A DNA stretch of 64,000 nt from Imperialibacter roseus. GTDB lineage: Bacteria > Bacteroidota > Bacteroidia > Cytophagales > Cyclobacteriaceae. The position numbers were made by a program, and so were the translations under genes. The notes under the pieces are model-generated. The model worked only from the letters and a program-made list of their open reading frames with translations, searched no databases and had not been told where the DNA came from. The stretch lies in NCBI RefSeq assembly GCF_032999765.1, contig NZ_CP136051.1, positions 5,970,501 through 6,034,500 of the forward strand, in the 5' to 3' direction. Positions 44,835 through 53,301 of the stretch are shown here, piece after piece (within the stretch, counting starts at the first letter, position 1; each line of letters begins with the position of its first letter).

Positions 44835-45443
44835 CTATCTGCTGACGGCGTACATGCCGCCCCCGATAAAAAGAAAAATAGTGCCAATGAAGGCGAGAAT
44901 GATGGGCCCTATCCAAAGCTCAAAAATGCCGTCGATTCTTATCTTTTCGTAACCTTCACTTGTGATCACAAATACCTTTACCGGCTCGCCGATATCATAG
45001 GCCGGGGGAGTAGAGGCTACCGAGCCCTGTACTCTTTGTTTTTTACCCTTGTGGATAAATTCCACTACGGGTATGGAGCCTCCATCGGAACCGTAGGTAA
45101 ATTCCACGACTCTCCCTTCCAATTGCAGCGCATGCTTCAGCTCCTCGTTGGTGTCGTAGGCAATAGTGCCACCGATGGCAAACAGAAGAAAAGCCACACC
45201 CAAAAATACCCTGGAAAGAATGTAGAAGACCTTGTCGGGCCCGGAAAAACTGCTGCGGGCAAAAGGTCTTTTTTGATAGCCATTCCCCGAAAGTGGCACC
45301 TCTTTCTCCAGGGCCTCCACGAGTTTTAGTGCATCCTTAAGCGCCAAGCCAAATTGTTCCTTTACGTACTTAACCGCTTCCAGCTTTTTGCCGTCAGCAA
45401 TCAGCTGATGTATCTTCAATTTGGTGGCTTCAGGAATATTCAT
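44835..45443 (-). CDS. DUF3592 membrane protein with an L7/L12-like N-terminal segment
   Basis: A 202-residue protein. Residues about 8-48 (LIADGKKLEAVKYVKEQFGL, then ALKDALKLVEALEKEV) read like the ribosomal L7/L12 C-terminal fold. Two membrane helices (VFLGVAFLLFAIGGTIAY near 90, WIGPIILAFIGTIFLFIGGG near 180) flank a DUF3592 beta-domain with FIHKGKKQRVQGSVAS. The membrane-bound DUF3592 part suggests an envelope role; function unknown. It is downstream of prsW-type gene by 37 bp and probably in the same operon. Confidence 0.8.
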   Translation of the reverse strand: MNIPEATKLKIHQLIADGKKLEAVKYVKEQFGLALKDALKLVEALEKEVPLSGNGYQKRPFARSSFSGPDKVFYILSRVFLGVAFLLFAIGGTIAYDTNEELKHALQLEGRVVEFTYGSDGGSIPVVEFIHKGKKQRVQGSVASTPPAYDIGEPVKVFVITSEGYEKIRIDGIFELWIGPIILAFIGTIFLFIGGGMYAVSR

Positions 45444-45480
45444 GTTAAAATTTACGACGCTTCTTTCTGGTAGTCAACAG

Positions 45481-46167
45481 CTAAAGGCCTGTAAGTGGTT
45501 TGAAAGGCGAAACTTCCTGGTGCATTTTAATGGCTCGTTTTGACAGATAAAGTCCAACGATCAAAGAGACAAGAGCGCCCAGCCAAATCCCCGGCACGTG
45601 ATCCATGAAAAGAAAATAATCGTAGGCGCCATGCAAAATGGTGGCAGCCCCCAGTCCAATAAGGCCGAAAGCTGCTTTTTTGTGTTGAAACTTCGCTTTA
45701 CCCAAAAAGAAACCCATGAGCACAGCAAAAGTAGCATGTGCTGGCACGGCGGTAAACATTCGCATGATGGCAATGCTCACACCACCCTCGAACACGTAGA
45801 AAAGGTTTTCCACCGTAGCAAATCCCATACTCACCATTACTGCGTAAATAATACCATCGAACGGCTCGTTGAATTCTTTATGTGGATAAAGGAAGTACCT
45901 TACAAAAAGATATTTGCTTCCTTCCTCAATAAACGCTACCATGCCAAAAGCGTAAAGTGCCAGGTCTTCAGCGCTGGAGTGGTCGAGAGACACAAACTTG
46001 TCAGCAATAGCCGAAACTACCAGTGTGAGCACCAGGCTGAGTACGCCAAAAAGAAAGGCCCGGAGCAAAAGCCCTTTCGGCTCTTTTTCGTGCTTGTCTT
46101 TGAGGTAAATAAACAAAATAATGGCTATGCCCGGGGCCAGGGCCAATGCCAGCAGTGTAAAAATCAT
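45481..46167 (-). CDS. PrsW-family intramembrane metalloprotease
   Basis: A 228-residue polytopic protein with about seven membrane helices. All PrsW motifs are visible: EExxK in FIEEGSKYLF (81-85), Glu120 in GFATVENLFYV, His144 in AHATFAVLMGF, and His in LHGAYDYFLF. The family includes the site-1 protease that cleaves anti-sigma factor RsiW in Bacillus. Whether this one controls a sigma factor is not shown. Confidence 0.9.
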   Translation of the reverse strand: MIFTLLALALAPGIAIILFIYLKDKHEKEPKGLLLRAFLFGVLSLVLTLVVSAIADKFVSLDHSSAEDLALYAFGMVAFIEEGSKYLFVRYFLYPHKEFNEPFDGIIYAVMVSMGFATVENLFYVFEGGVSIAIMRMFTAVPAHATFAVLMGFFLGKAKFQHKKAAFGLIGLGAATILHGAYDYFLFMDHVPGIWLGALVSLIVGLYLSKRAIKMHQEVSPFKPLTGL

Positions 46168-46222
46168 GTTGGTTCGCTAGTTCTATTCGTTATCAATATA
46201 TCAATCAATTGTGTTATCAGCT

Positions 46223-46771
46223 ATGAATATTTCCAACCGTATCATTACTGCAAGTCTCGCCATGTGTCTTGTAGCTGTCTTCGTCGGCTGCAACAAGCTC
46301 AACGACCTTGTCACTTTCAAAATGTCGTATACCTCGGAAGTAACGGTGCCTTCTTCTCTTGGTATCAACCTTCCTCTCGATATTCTTACGCCACCTATTT
46401 CTACCGATGCCGAATCGCAGTTTAGCGGCAACAACACCAACAAAAGCCTGGTGAAAGAAATTTATCTCGAAAATGTCGATATTAGTGTAAAAGCTCCTGA
46501 AGGCCGGGATCTCAGCTTCTTGTCGTCGCTGCACGTGTATATCAACGCCGACGGACTTGACGAAAAGCTGCTTGCGAGTGCAGAGAATATTCCTGACAAT
46601 GTGGGCAACACACTTTCGCTGACCACCTCGGGAGAAAATTTCAAGGAGTACATCATTCAGGATACCTATTCGCTCCGGGTAAAGGCCGTCACTGACAAGG
46701 TAATTTCTGAAGACGTGGAGCTGAATGTTAAGTCCGGCTTCAAGGTAAAAGCCGGTTTGTTGAACGACTAG
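46223..46771 (+). CDS. Predicted lipoprotein
   Basis: A 182-residue lipoprotein with lipobox FVGC at about residue 20; the ATG at 46223 is chosen over a GTG at 46211. The mature part is beta-rich with repeated Asn/Thr/Ser stretches (SVKAPEGRDLSFLSSLHVYI). No known domain was recognised. It is first of four plus-strand genes running to 49891 and is divergent from prsW. Confidence 0.75.
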   Translation: MNISNRIITASLAMCLVAVFVGCNKLNDLVTFKMSYTSEVTVPSSLGINLPLDILTPPISTDAESQFSGNNTNKSLVKEIYLENVDISVKAPEGRDLSFLSSLHVYINADGLDEKLLASAENIPDNVGNTLSLTTSGENFKEYIIQDTYSLRVKAVTDKVISEDVELNVKSGFKVKAGLLND

Positions 46772-46823
46772 AAGTTGGGTGTCGCCTTTTGGAAATGCTA
46801 AAATTATTGTAGGCGTGTTACAT

Positions 46824-47321
46824 ATGAAACTAACTTACTTTCTGATACTGGCTGTGTTTGTCGGCTGCGCTCCCCGGGAGCTGCCGCATCCGGCGCTAAG
46901 TCCGCAGGAAGTAGTTCATATCAACTTTCTGGCCTTGCAACAAAACGACTCTCCGGAGTTGGATCACGGTATAGAGATCGCCTGGAACTTTGCCTCACCC
47001 ACTAACAAAGAAAACACAGGGCCTATTGAGCGCTTCAACATCATGGTGCACAACGAAAACTTCAGGCCCCTGATTAATTGCAGGCACTTTGAAATCCGCA
47101 CTCACTTTCAGGAAAAAAGCGAGGCGGAGTTTCTCGTACTTATCGAAGACAGTGAAGGCGAAGTACACAGCTATATGGTGTCGTTGTCGCTTCAGAAATA
47201 CCCTCCCTACGATGACTGCTGGATGATTGATGCAGTAATTCCCATGCGCCTGCCGTCGAAAGATGGGCCAAGGGTGGCCTTTTTTACCTCATTCAACTAT
47301 TGGCCTGCACCTTTTCTATAA
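46824..47321 (+). CDS. Predicted lipoprotein
   Basis: A 165-residue lipoprotein with leader MKLTYFLILAVFVGC; the ATG at 46824 is chosen because it starts this leader. The mature domain (VVHINFLALQQNDSPELDHG, WNFASPTNKENTGPIERF) resembles the DUF4864-type fold found in periplasmic and plant chloroplast proteins (a heme-like NTF2-type cavity), but this is a weak call. It lies 52 bp after the preceding lipoprotein gene. Confidence 0.75.
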   Translation: MKLTYFLILAVFVGCAPRELPHPALSPQEVVHINFLALQQNDSPELDHGIEIAWNFASPTNKENTGPIERFNIMVHNENFRPLINCRHFEIRTHFQEKSEAEFLVLIEDSEGEVHSYMVSLSLQKYPPYDDCWMIDAVIPMRLPSKDGPRVAFFTSFNYWPAPFL

Positions 47322-47385
47322 TTTCATTCGTCTTTAGTAAAGGCAAATGGTATGTTGAAGTTGTACCACACAAAGAGCACCCTGA

Positions 47386-47793
47386 ATGGAAGTAATCACC
47401 ACAGACGAAGGCGTCAAGTACCTGGAAATTGGCTACGAGCCTGAAAATGGCTGGATAAGGTGCACCTGGTATGGCAATGTTTCAATGTCGTATATCTCGA
47501 AGGGGTCGTCGCTCTATTCCACCCTCCTGAAAACAACCGGCTGCTCCAAGCTACTGAACGACAATACCCATTTTGAGGCGAACTGGGTGGCCCTTAACGA
47601 CGAGCTTGAAAAAGGCCGGATGAGCGAAAACGTTGCCAACGGCTTGAAATATATGGCGCATGTGCATTCTTCGAAGTTTATTACTCGGTTTTCTGCTGTA
47701 GATTTGGGAACCAGGGTCAAAGACTTTGAGTTTAAACTTTTTGAGCAGCTATCTGAAGCGGAGCAGTGGCTCCATAGTGTTTCCAATGAATAG
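47386..47793 (+). CDS. Small STAS/SpoIIAA-like protein of unknown function
   Basis: A 135-residue soluble protein without signal peptide. Its pattern (GWIRCTWYGNVSMSYISKGS, and a final helix LFEQLSEAEQWLHSV) fits the SpoIIAA/STAS-like proteins frequent in Bacteroidota, which end in a helix that names a residue pair before the terminal amphipathic segment. Its last 8 bp overlap the OmpA-family gene, so the two are translationally coupled. Confidence 0.72.
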   Translation: MEVITTDEGVKYLEIGYEPENGWIRCTWYGNVSMSYISKGSSLYSTLLKTTGCSKLLNDNTHFEANWVALNDELEKGRMSENVANGLKYMAHVHSSKFITRFSAVDLGTRVKDFEFKLFEQLSEAEQWLHSVSNE

Positions 47794-49891
47794 ACATCGC
47801 ATATTAGTTATTGGGCTTTTTTCTCTCCTATGCTATTGCCATGGCGTGAAGGCGCAAGAGACTCCCGCATTACACGAGGTATTTGAAGACAACAGAAATG
47901 GCTGGTCGCTGTTTGAACGGCCTTATGCCAAAAGCATGATTGCCAAAGGGGCCATGTACATGGATGTGGCCGATGGCGACATCGGTTTCTTTAATCAGAA
48001 ACATTTTCAGCTCGACCCCTCCAAAGACTTCAAGCTGGAGACAGTAGTGGAGGTAAAAAATTTTAGAAATGGCAGCTTCGGCCTGGTGTGGGGTGCCGAC
48101 GAATACAGTAATTACCAGGCAATGGACATCAGCCAAAATGGCTTTTTTCATATCTACACGTTCAAAAAGAAAAAGGTAACACCCATTCTGCGGCCCGACT
48201 TCCTGCCAACTCCACTCGAGGAGGGTAAAAAACAAACTATTGTGGTGAGAAAAACCGGCAACGAAATTTTCTTCGAGTTCAACGGTCAGTCGTTGGCTCA
48301 GGCAAAATTCACCCCGTTTCAGGGCACCTACTTAGGGTTTCACCTCAGAGGCCAGGTGTCTGTAAAGGTTTACGAGTTCAATGTGTATCAGGAAACTCCT
48401 GAGATCAGGCAGGCTGAAAGTAGTATCGCCAACACCGTGAAGGAGAATCTTGGCTCGAAAATTAACTCTCAGTATTCGGAAAAGGGCGTAGTTATTTCTG
48501 CCGACGGCGCCACTTTGTATGTGGCCCGTGGAGAGCACCCTAAGAACTTTGGCAGCCTGAAGAAGGACGACATATGGTTTTCGGAAAAAGACTCTGTAGG
48601 CGAGTGGGCAGAGCTGCAAAATATTGGGGCACCACTCAACAACAGTGGCAACAATTTCGTGATTTCTGCGGCTCCCGATGGCAACAACCTGCTGGTGGCC
48701 AATACCTACCTGCCCGACGGCAGGAACCTGGGCGGCGGCGTGTCGCTCACCAAAAGAAGCCCGACGGGCTGGAGCATTCCTGAAAACCTGTTGATCAACG
48801 ATTACTACAACAATGCCGACTTCGTGGACTACTGCCTGTCGCCCAACCAAAATGTGCTGGTAATGGCGCTGGAAAGGAACGACACCAAAGGAGACATGGA
48901 TCTGTATTGCTCTTTTCTTAAAAGCGACAACACCTGGTCAGCGCCTGCCCACATGGGCCAGGAAGTAAATTCGTTTGCTATGGATTTCTCCCCTTTCATA
49001 GCAGCCGACAATGAAACACTCTACTTTTCATCATATGGCCATCCCGGCTACGGTAGTGCCGACATATTTGTGAGCCGACGCCTCGATGACACCTGGACCA
49101 AATGGACTGAACCGGAAAACCTGGGGCCGGACATCAACACCAATACCTGGGAAGCCAACTACACACTGGACGCCCGTGGCGAATATGCCTACCTGGCATC
49201 GGTGCAGCATTCGATGGGCAACAGCGACATTTTCAGAATTCCCCTGCCAGCCTCGGCACGGCCCAAGCCAGTGGTGCTGGTGAGCGGCATTGTGCTCGAC
49301 GCCTCTACGGGTCAGCCGATTGAGGCACAAATCAAGTATTTTTCGCTAGAAGATGTGGGAAAAGAGCTTGGGCAGGCTTCTTCGCATCCGGTCACCGGCC
49401 GCTACACGATCATTTTGCCAGCGGGTGGTATTTATGGGTTCAACGCTGAAAGAGAAGGGTATATTCCTGAAAGTGCCAACCTGAACGCCAGCGAAATTAA
49501 TATGTATGCCGAGCTTCAGCAAAATCTGCTGCTTGCCCCAATCAATGTGGGCGCCTCGGTAAGACTCAACAATATTTTCTTCAACACCAATGAGGCTGTT
49601 TTGCAGAAAGAGTCTTTTGCTGAACTCGACAGAATCATCAAGCTGCTCCAGGCCCACCCCAAAATGGAAATTGAAATAGCGGGGCATACCGACAACACAG
49701 GCACTGCCGACTACAACCTCAAACTTTCTCAGGAGAGGTCGCAGGCGGTCATTGACTATTTGCAAACAAAGGGATTGTCGGGCCGGGCGACGGCGAAAGG
49801 CTACGGCGATACCAAGCCAAAAACCGACAATGAAACCGACGAAGGCCGAAGCCTGAACAGGCGGGTGGAAATTGTGATTCGGAAAATGTAG
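47786..49891 (+). CDS. OmpA-family protein with PD40 beta-propeller
   Basis: A 701-residue exported protein (leader RHRILVIGLFSLLCYCHGVK). Domains in order: a concanavalin/LamG-like region to about 215, PD40 (WD40-like) repeats such as PFIAADNETLYFSSYGHPGY near 400-425, a carboxypeptidase-regulatory-like domain (SGIVLDASTGQPIEAQIKYF), and a C-terminal OmpA peptidoglycan-binding domain (591-700) with IEIAGHTDNTGTADYNLKLS. It probably links the outer membrane to peptidoglycan. The ATG at 47786 starts the signal peptide and overlaps the previous gene by 8 bp. Confidence 0.93.
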   Translation: MNRHRILVIGLFSLLCYCHGVKAQETPALHEVFEDNRNGWSLFERPYAKSMIAKGAMYMDVADGDIGFFNQKHFQLDPSKDFKLETVVEVKNFRNGSFGLVWGADEYSNYQAMDISQNGFFHIYTFKKKKVTPILRPDFLPTPLEEGKKQTIVVRKTGNEIFFEFNGQSLAQAKFTPFQGTYLGFHLRGQVSVKVYEFNVYQETPEIRQAESSIANTVKENLGSKINSQYSEKGVVISADGATLYVARGEHPKNFGSLKKDDIWFSEKDSVGEWAELQNIGAPLNNSGNNFVISAAPDGNNLLVANTYLPDGRNLGGGVSLTKRSPTGWSIPENLLINDYYNNADFVDYCLSPNQNVLVMALERNDTKGDMDLYCSFLKSDNTWSAPAHMGQEVNSFAMDFSPFIAADNETLYFSSYGHPGYGSADIFVSRRLDDTWTKWTEPENLGPDINTNTWEANYTLDARGEYAYLASVQHSMGNSDIFRIPLPASARPKPVVLVSGIVLDASTGQPIEAQIKYFSLEDVGKELGQASSHPVTGRYTIILPAGGIYGFNAEREGYIPESANLNASEINMYAELQQNLLLAPINVGASVRLNNIFFNTNEAVLQKESFAELDRIIKLLQAHPKMEIEIAGHTDNTGTADYNLKLSQERSQAVIDYLQTKGLSGRATAKGYGDTKPKTDNETDEGRSLNRRVEIVIRKM

Positions 49892-50114
49892 GTTGGTTAA
49901 AGTTCTCCGTTTACCAATTGTAGTTCATAGGAAAATGTTTCCAAACAGGTCGACCCAAGTTCCCTGCTATCATTCTTTGGCAAGCAGAGCTGATTGCAAA
50001 TATGGCGTTGGGGGATAGGTTAAAAGGAGGTGCAAACACAAAAGTGCTTACACGCCAGCCGGAAAATACTACAGACTTTCCCTATCTTGCCTTAATCCCC
50101 AAACCAGATTTTCT

Positions 50115-51812
50115 ATGAAATACTTCGGCCTTTTCCTATTGCTGACTTGCTTTTTGACTACCCAAGCCCAGGAGCAAGTGTATTTTAATGCTAAAATATT
50201 CACTGCCAATCCGCAGCAGCCTTACGCTAACGCCCTGGCTGTGAAAGGAAAAACCATTGTAGCCGTTGGCAATTACGAACAGGTGAAAGCAAAAGTGGGC
50301 GACCAAGCCAAGTGGATTGATTTGCAGGGCGGCTTTGTGATGCCCGGCCTGGTCGACAGCCACAACCACGGCATTGACGGGGGTATGGGGCTGACCAAGG
50401 CGAATGTGAACGACCTGTTTCTGGACGTAGATCAAATCCATCAGTTTGCCCTTGAGACATTAAAGAAAAAAGAAGGTATGACTGCCGATGTCTTGGTGAT
50501 TTATGGCCTGAACATCAGCACCTGGAAAGCGCTGGACAGGGTGATCAAGCTTTTCAATAGCGGTGAGTTCAAAACCCAGCCGGTGTTTCTTCGGGGCTCC
50601 GACTGGCACACTGCCTGGGCCAACAAAGCCATGCTGAAACGGGCGGGCGTGACCAAAGCCTACCTGGCATCACTGACGGGTGACGACAAAAAGTATTTCG
50701 GTGTGGCTGCCGACGGGGAAAGCAATGGGTTTGTGTCCGAAGATGGGCAGCACAAAATTGAAGCCGTGCTGGAGCCCGACACCGACTTCAGTCTGGGGGC
50801 TATCAAAGCCATGGCCTACAACAATGGTTTTGGCATTACTGCCTTTCTCGACCCCTCCGCTGCCAGGCTGCCCGGCCCTCACGACAATATGCTGGCCTGG
50901 TACCAGCGCCTGGAGCAACAAGGCCAGCTCACCGCCCATATAGCCGCCACGGTGGTGGCGGAGGTGAATGCCGACCCGCTGCCGCAGATGGCTGCGGTGA
51001 AGGCGCTGAAGCAGCAGTATAATGGCAATAACCTACAGGTGCTGGGCTTCAAGGTTTTTGCTGATGGGGTGGTGGAGCACCCTACCCATACAGCGGCCCT
51101 GTCGCTGCCATACACCGGCACGCAATCGAAGGGGGTGATGATGATGGATCCGGAAAAGTTTGCCCGGTTTGCTACCCTGGCCGACAAGGAAAACCTGCTG
51201 GTGCATGTGCATGCCATTGGCGACCAGGCGGTGACGGAAACCCTCAATGGATTTGAGGCCATGCGCAAGGCCAACAAAAGCATGGCGCTGCCCCACACCA
51301 TTACCCACCTGCAGTTTGTGCAGCCTGCCGACTTCGACCGTTTTGCAAGCCTGAATGTGTTGGCCTCCTTTCAGCTGCTCTGGGCCCTGGGCGACGAAAC
51401 CACCATTGACATTGTGAAGCCCTATGTAGATCCATCGATTTATCAGTGGATGTACCCGGTGCGGTCGATGTTGCAGGCGGGAGCCACGATATGCGGGGCC
51501 AGCGATTGGCCCGTGTCTACCGCCAACCCTTTTGAGGCGATGTATTATGCTGAAACCCGAAAAGGAGCGCTGGGGGTGCTGGATGCCAGCCAAAGCATGC
51601 CGAGAATGGCGATGCTCTACGCTTACACCTCCGAAGCGGCCAAAGCACTGATGATGGAAAACCTCATTGGCTCGCTTCAGATTGGCAAGTCGGCCGATTT
51701 TATCCTGCTCGACCGGGACGTGCTCACGGTGGGCCCTGAATCGCTAAAGGCCACGCAGGTGCTGTGGACGGTGTTTGAGGGGAAGAAGGTGTATGAATTT
51801 GCTGGCAAGTAG
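50115..51812 (+). CDS. Exported amidohydrolase, YtcJ-like
   Basis: A 565-residue metal-dependent hydrolase of the amidohydrolase superfamily (YtcJ/amidohydrolase_3 type) with signal peptide ending FLTTQAQ. Metal-binding His are in GLVDSHNHGIDGG and VHVHAIGDQAV; the Asp ligand is in CGASDWPVSTANPFEAMY near 455. A C-terminal beta-sandwich segment closes the protein. Substrate unknown. The 223-bp gap before it (49892-50114) contains nothing recognisable. It ends 4 bp before the convergent minus-strand gene. Confidence 0.9.
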   Translation: MKYFGLFLLLTCFLTTQAQEQVYFNAKIFTANPQQPYANALAVKGKTIVAVGNYEQVKAKVGDQAKWIDLQGGFVMPGLVDSHNHGIDGGMGLTKANVNDLFLDVDQIHQFALETLKKKEGMTADVLVIYGLNISTWKALDRVIKLFNSGEFKTQPVFLRGSDWHTAWANKAMLKRAGVTKAYLASLTGDDKKYFGVAADGESNGFVSEDGQHKIEAVLEPDTDFSLGAIKAMAYNNGFGITAFLDPSAARLPGPHDNMLAWYQRLEQQGQLTAHIAATVVAEVNADPLPQMAAVKALKQQYNGNNLQVLGFKVFADGVVEHPTHTAALSLPYTGTQSKGVMMMDPEKFARFATLADKENLLVHVHAIGDQAVTETLNGFEAMRKANKSMALPHTITHLQFVQPADFDRFASLNVLASFQLLWALGDETTIDIVKPYVDPSIYQWMYPVRSMLQAGATICGASDWPVSTANPFEAMYYAETRKGALGVLDASQSMPRMAMLYAYTSEAAKALMMENLIGSLQIGKSADFILLDRDVLTVGPESLKATQVLWTVFEGKKVYEFAGK

Positions 51813-51816
51813 ACAA

Positions 51817-52266
51817 TCAGGATGCTGGCGGGAAATTGACTCGGACATACTCCAGGAGCCTGTCATAATCTTTATCGACCTGGTACACCCGGCGTACCCG
51901 GCGGTCAGGAAGCTTGATATCCAGATACCGATACCCAGCTCTTCCCCTCAAACGCACGGAGCGCACCTCTCTCAAAGCGATCTCCTTCTTAGCGCTTCTT
52001 TTAAGGGTGAGGATGAACAGCACTGCATGAGGCAGGCCAACTAACAACCCTAAACCCAGCGCCGCATAATCACCACTCCCAGTGATGAAGTTGCTGACGT
52101 AAATAGTGCCGAAGGCAATCCAGCAGCTACTCGACACCAACTGGAGCCAATACCAGGTTTTGACATTGTCATCGACGACGATCCTATCCTCCTCAAATGA
52201 AATTTTGCCGCTTCCTATTGGAAAAGTTGCTGGCAGTTGATAGGTAGTCGGGTTGAGGTTCATCAT
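51817..52266 (-). CDS. Small membrane protein of unknown function
   Basis: A 149-residue protein with two membrane helices in the middle (LQLVSSSCWIAFGTIYVSNF and LGLGLLVGLPHAVLFILTL) flanked by beta-rich soluble ends, an arrangement like bacterial PH-domain proteins (bPH). The charged C-terminal part has IKLPDRRVRRVYQVDKDYDR. Function not recognised. Confidence 0.7.
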   Translation of the reverse strand: MMNLNPTTYQLPATFPIGSGKISFEEDRIVVDDNVKTWYWLQLVSSSCWIAFGTIYVSNFITGSGDYAALGLGLLVGLPHAVLFILTLKRSAKKEIALREVRSVRLRGRAGYRYLDIKLPDRRVRRVYQVDKDYDRLLEYVRVNFPPAS

Positions 52267-52322
52267 TGAAAATAATGTTGACAGTCAAGCAAATTATTAA
52301 CGAGTACCAGAAACGGAAGTGA

Positions 52323-53273
52323 TCAGTCGGTGTTCTTTACCTGAAAGTCTACATGGACGCTAAACCATTCTCTGGCTGTTATCAATGCTTCCTGGTAACT
52401 TTTTGTTTGCAGATCGCCGGAAGCAGTCGTTGCAATAGGAAAATCTACTATCTGTGGTGCTAGTAGCTCCAATATCCTGTAGGCACAGTTGATGGTATTG
52501 GTTTGATCAGGGTTAGCAGACTCACAATTCTTTTCGTTGCTGTAGAGCAATTCTACCAAGTAGTCGTAGAGTTGCTTTTGCTGGGTGTAAATAATTGACG
52601 GGGCCATGTCGTAGACCATATCGTCATTTACTTCAATTCCTCTCACTTTGTTATTCACCAGGTTGATGGCCGTTTGATCACCCAGTCTGGATAATGCCAG
52701 GTAGGCAGCCCATCGCACCTTTGCCGAATTGCCGGGTTGCGACAACTGCCTGAGAGCTGGGGCGGCGCTCTGGTCTTTCAGCGTTCCGACCATTTTTATT
52801 AATACCTCCTTCTTTGCCACCTGCCGATCAAGCGTCTGGATAAGGGTTTTCTTCTGCGAGGCATTGAACATCGAAGGCGGCACAGAACTAAGATTTTGAG
52901 TGGATAAGCCAACGATGTCGGGAGACTCGTCCGCCATGCCCTGTAGCTGAAGGGCGAGTATTTGTTGTTTAGCTGCAGGAGCAGTGGAGCTCTTTTGCAT
53001 GACGTCAAGGGACTGGTAGCAGGCTTTTCTTACAGTGGAAAGGGAGTCGGAAAGGTTAGTATCAATGACCCTTATATAATCATCGAGCAACCCCTGCTGC
53101 CTTAGGAGCTGGTAGGGAAGCGAGCTTTGCTCCCCATTTCTTATCGCTCCAAAATAGTTGGCCAAGCTGGTTGGTGCCTGTTGCCCTAGTCCTATTTGGC
53201 AATACAGGTTAACGATCCCTATCAAAAAGAAGGCCTTTGCCGTGGCAGTATTTAATTTGAGAAGGCTTTTCAT
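52323..53273 (-). CDS. Exported HEAT-like repeat protein
   Basis: A 316-residue protein with a signal peptide (AFFLIGIVNLYCQIGLG) and paired helices with the HEAT-repeat look, for example SAAPALRQLSQPGNSAKVRW and AAYLALSRLGDQTAINLVNN. No catalytic motif. It begins 29 bp downstream of the DUF285 adhesin stop (53302) on the same strand, which suggests co-transcription. Confidence 0.75.
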   Translation of the reverse strand: MKSLLKLNTATAKAFFLIGIVNLYCQIGLGQQAPTSLANYFGAIRNGEQSSLPYQLLRQQGLLDDYIRVIDTNLSDSLSTVRKACYQSLDVMQKSSTAPAAKQQILALQLQGMADESPDIVGLSTQNLSSVPPSMFNASQKKTLIQTLDRQVAKKEVLIKMVGTLKDQSAAPALRQLSQPGNSAKVRWAAYLALSRLGDQTAINLVNNKVRGIEVNDDMVYDMAPSIIYTQQKQLYDYLVELLYSNEKNCESANPDQTNTINCAYRILELLAPQIVDFPIATTASGDLQTKSYQEALITAREWFSVHVDFQVKNTD

Positions 53274-53301
53274 ATGGCTTTACCCGTAAGCTAAACAAAC
53301 A

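Noticed and set aside
45598-46425. 275-codon plus-strand frame opposite the PrsW gene
   Set aside because: Antisense to a gene with all PrsW motifs; product is His/Cys-rich without any family signature.
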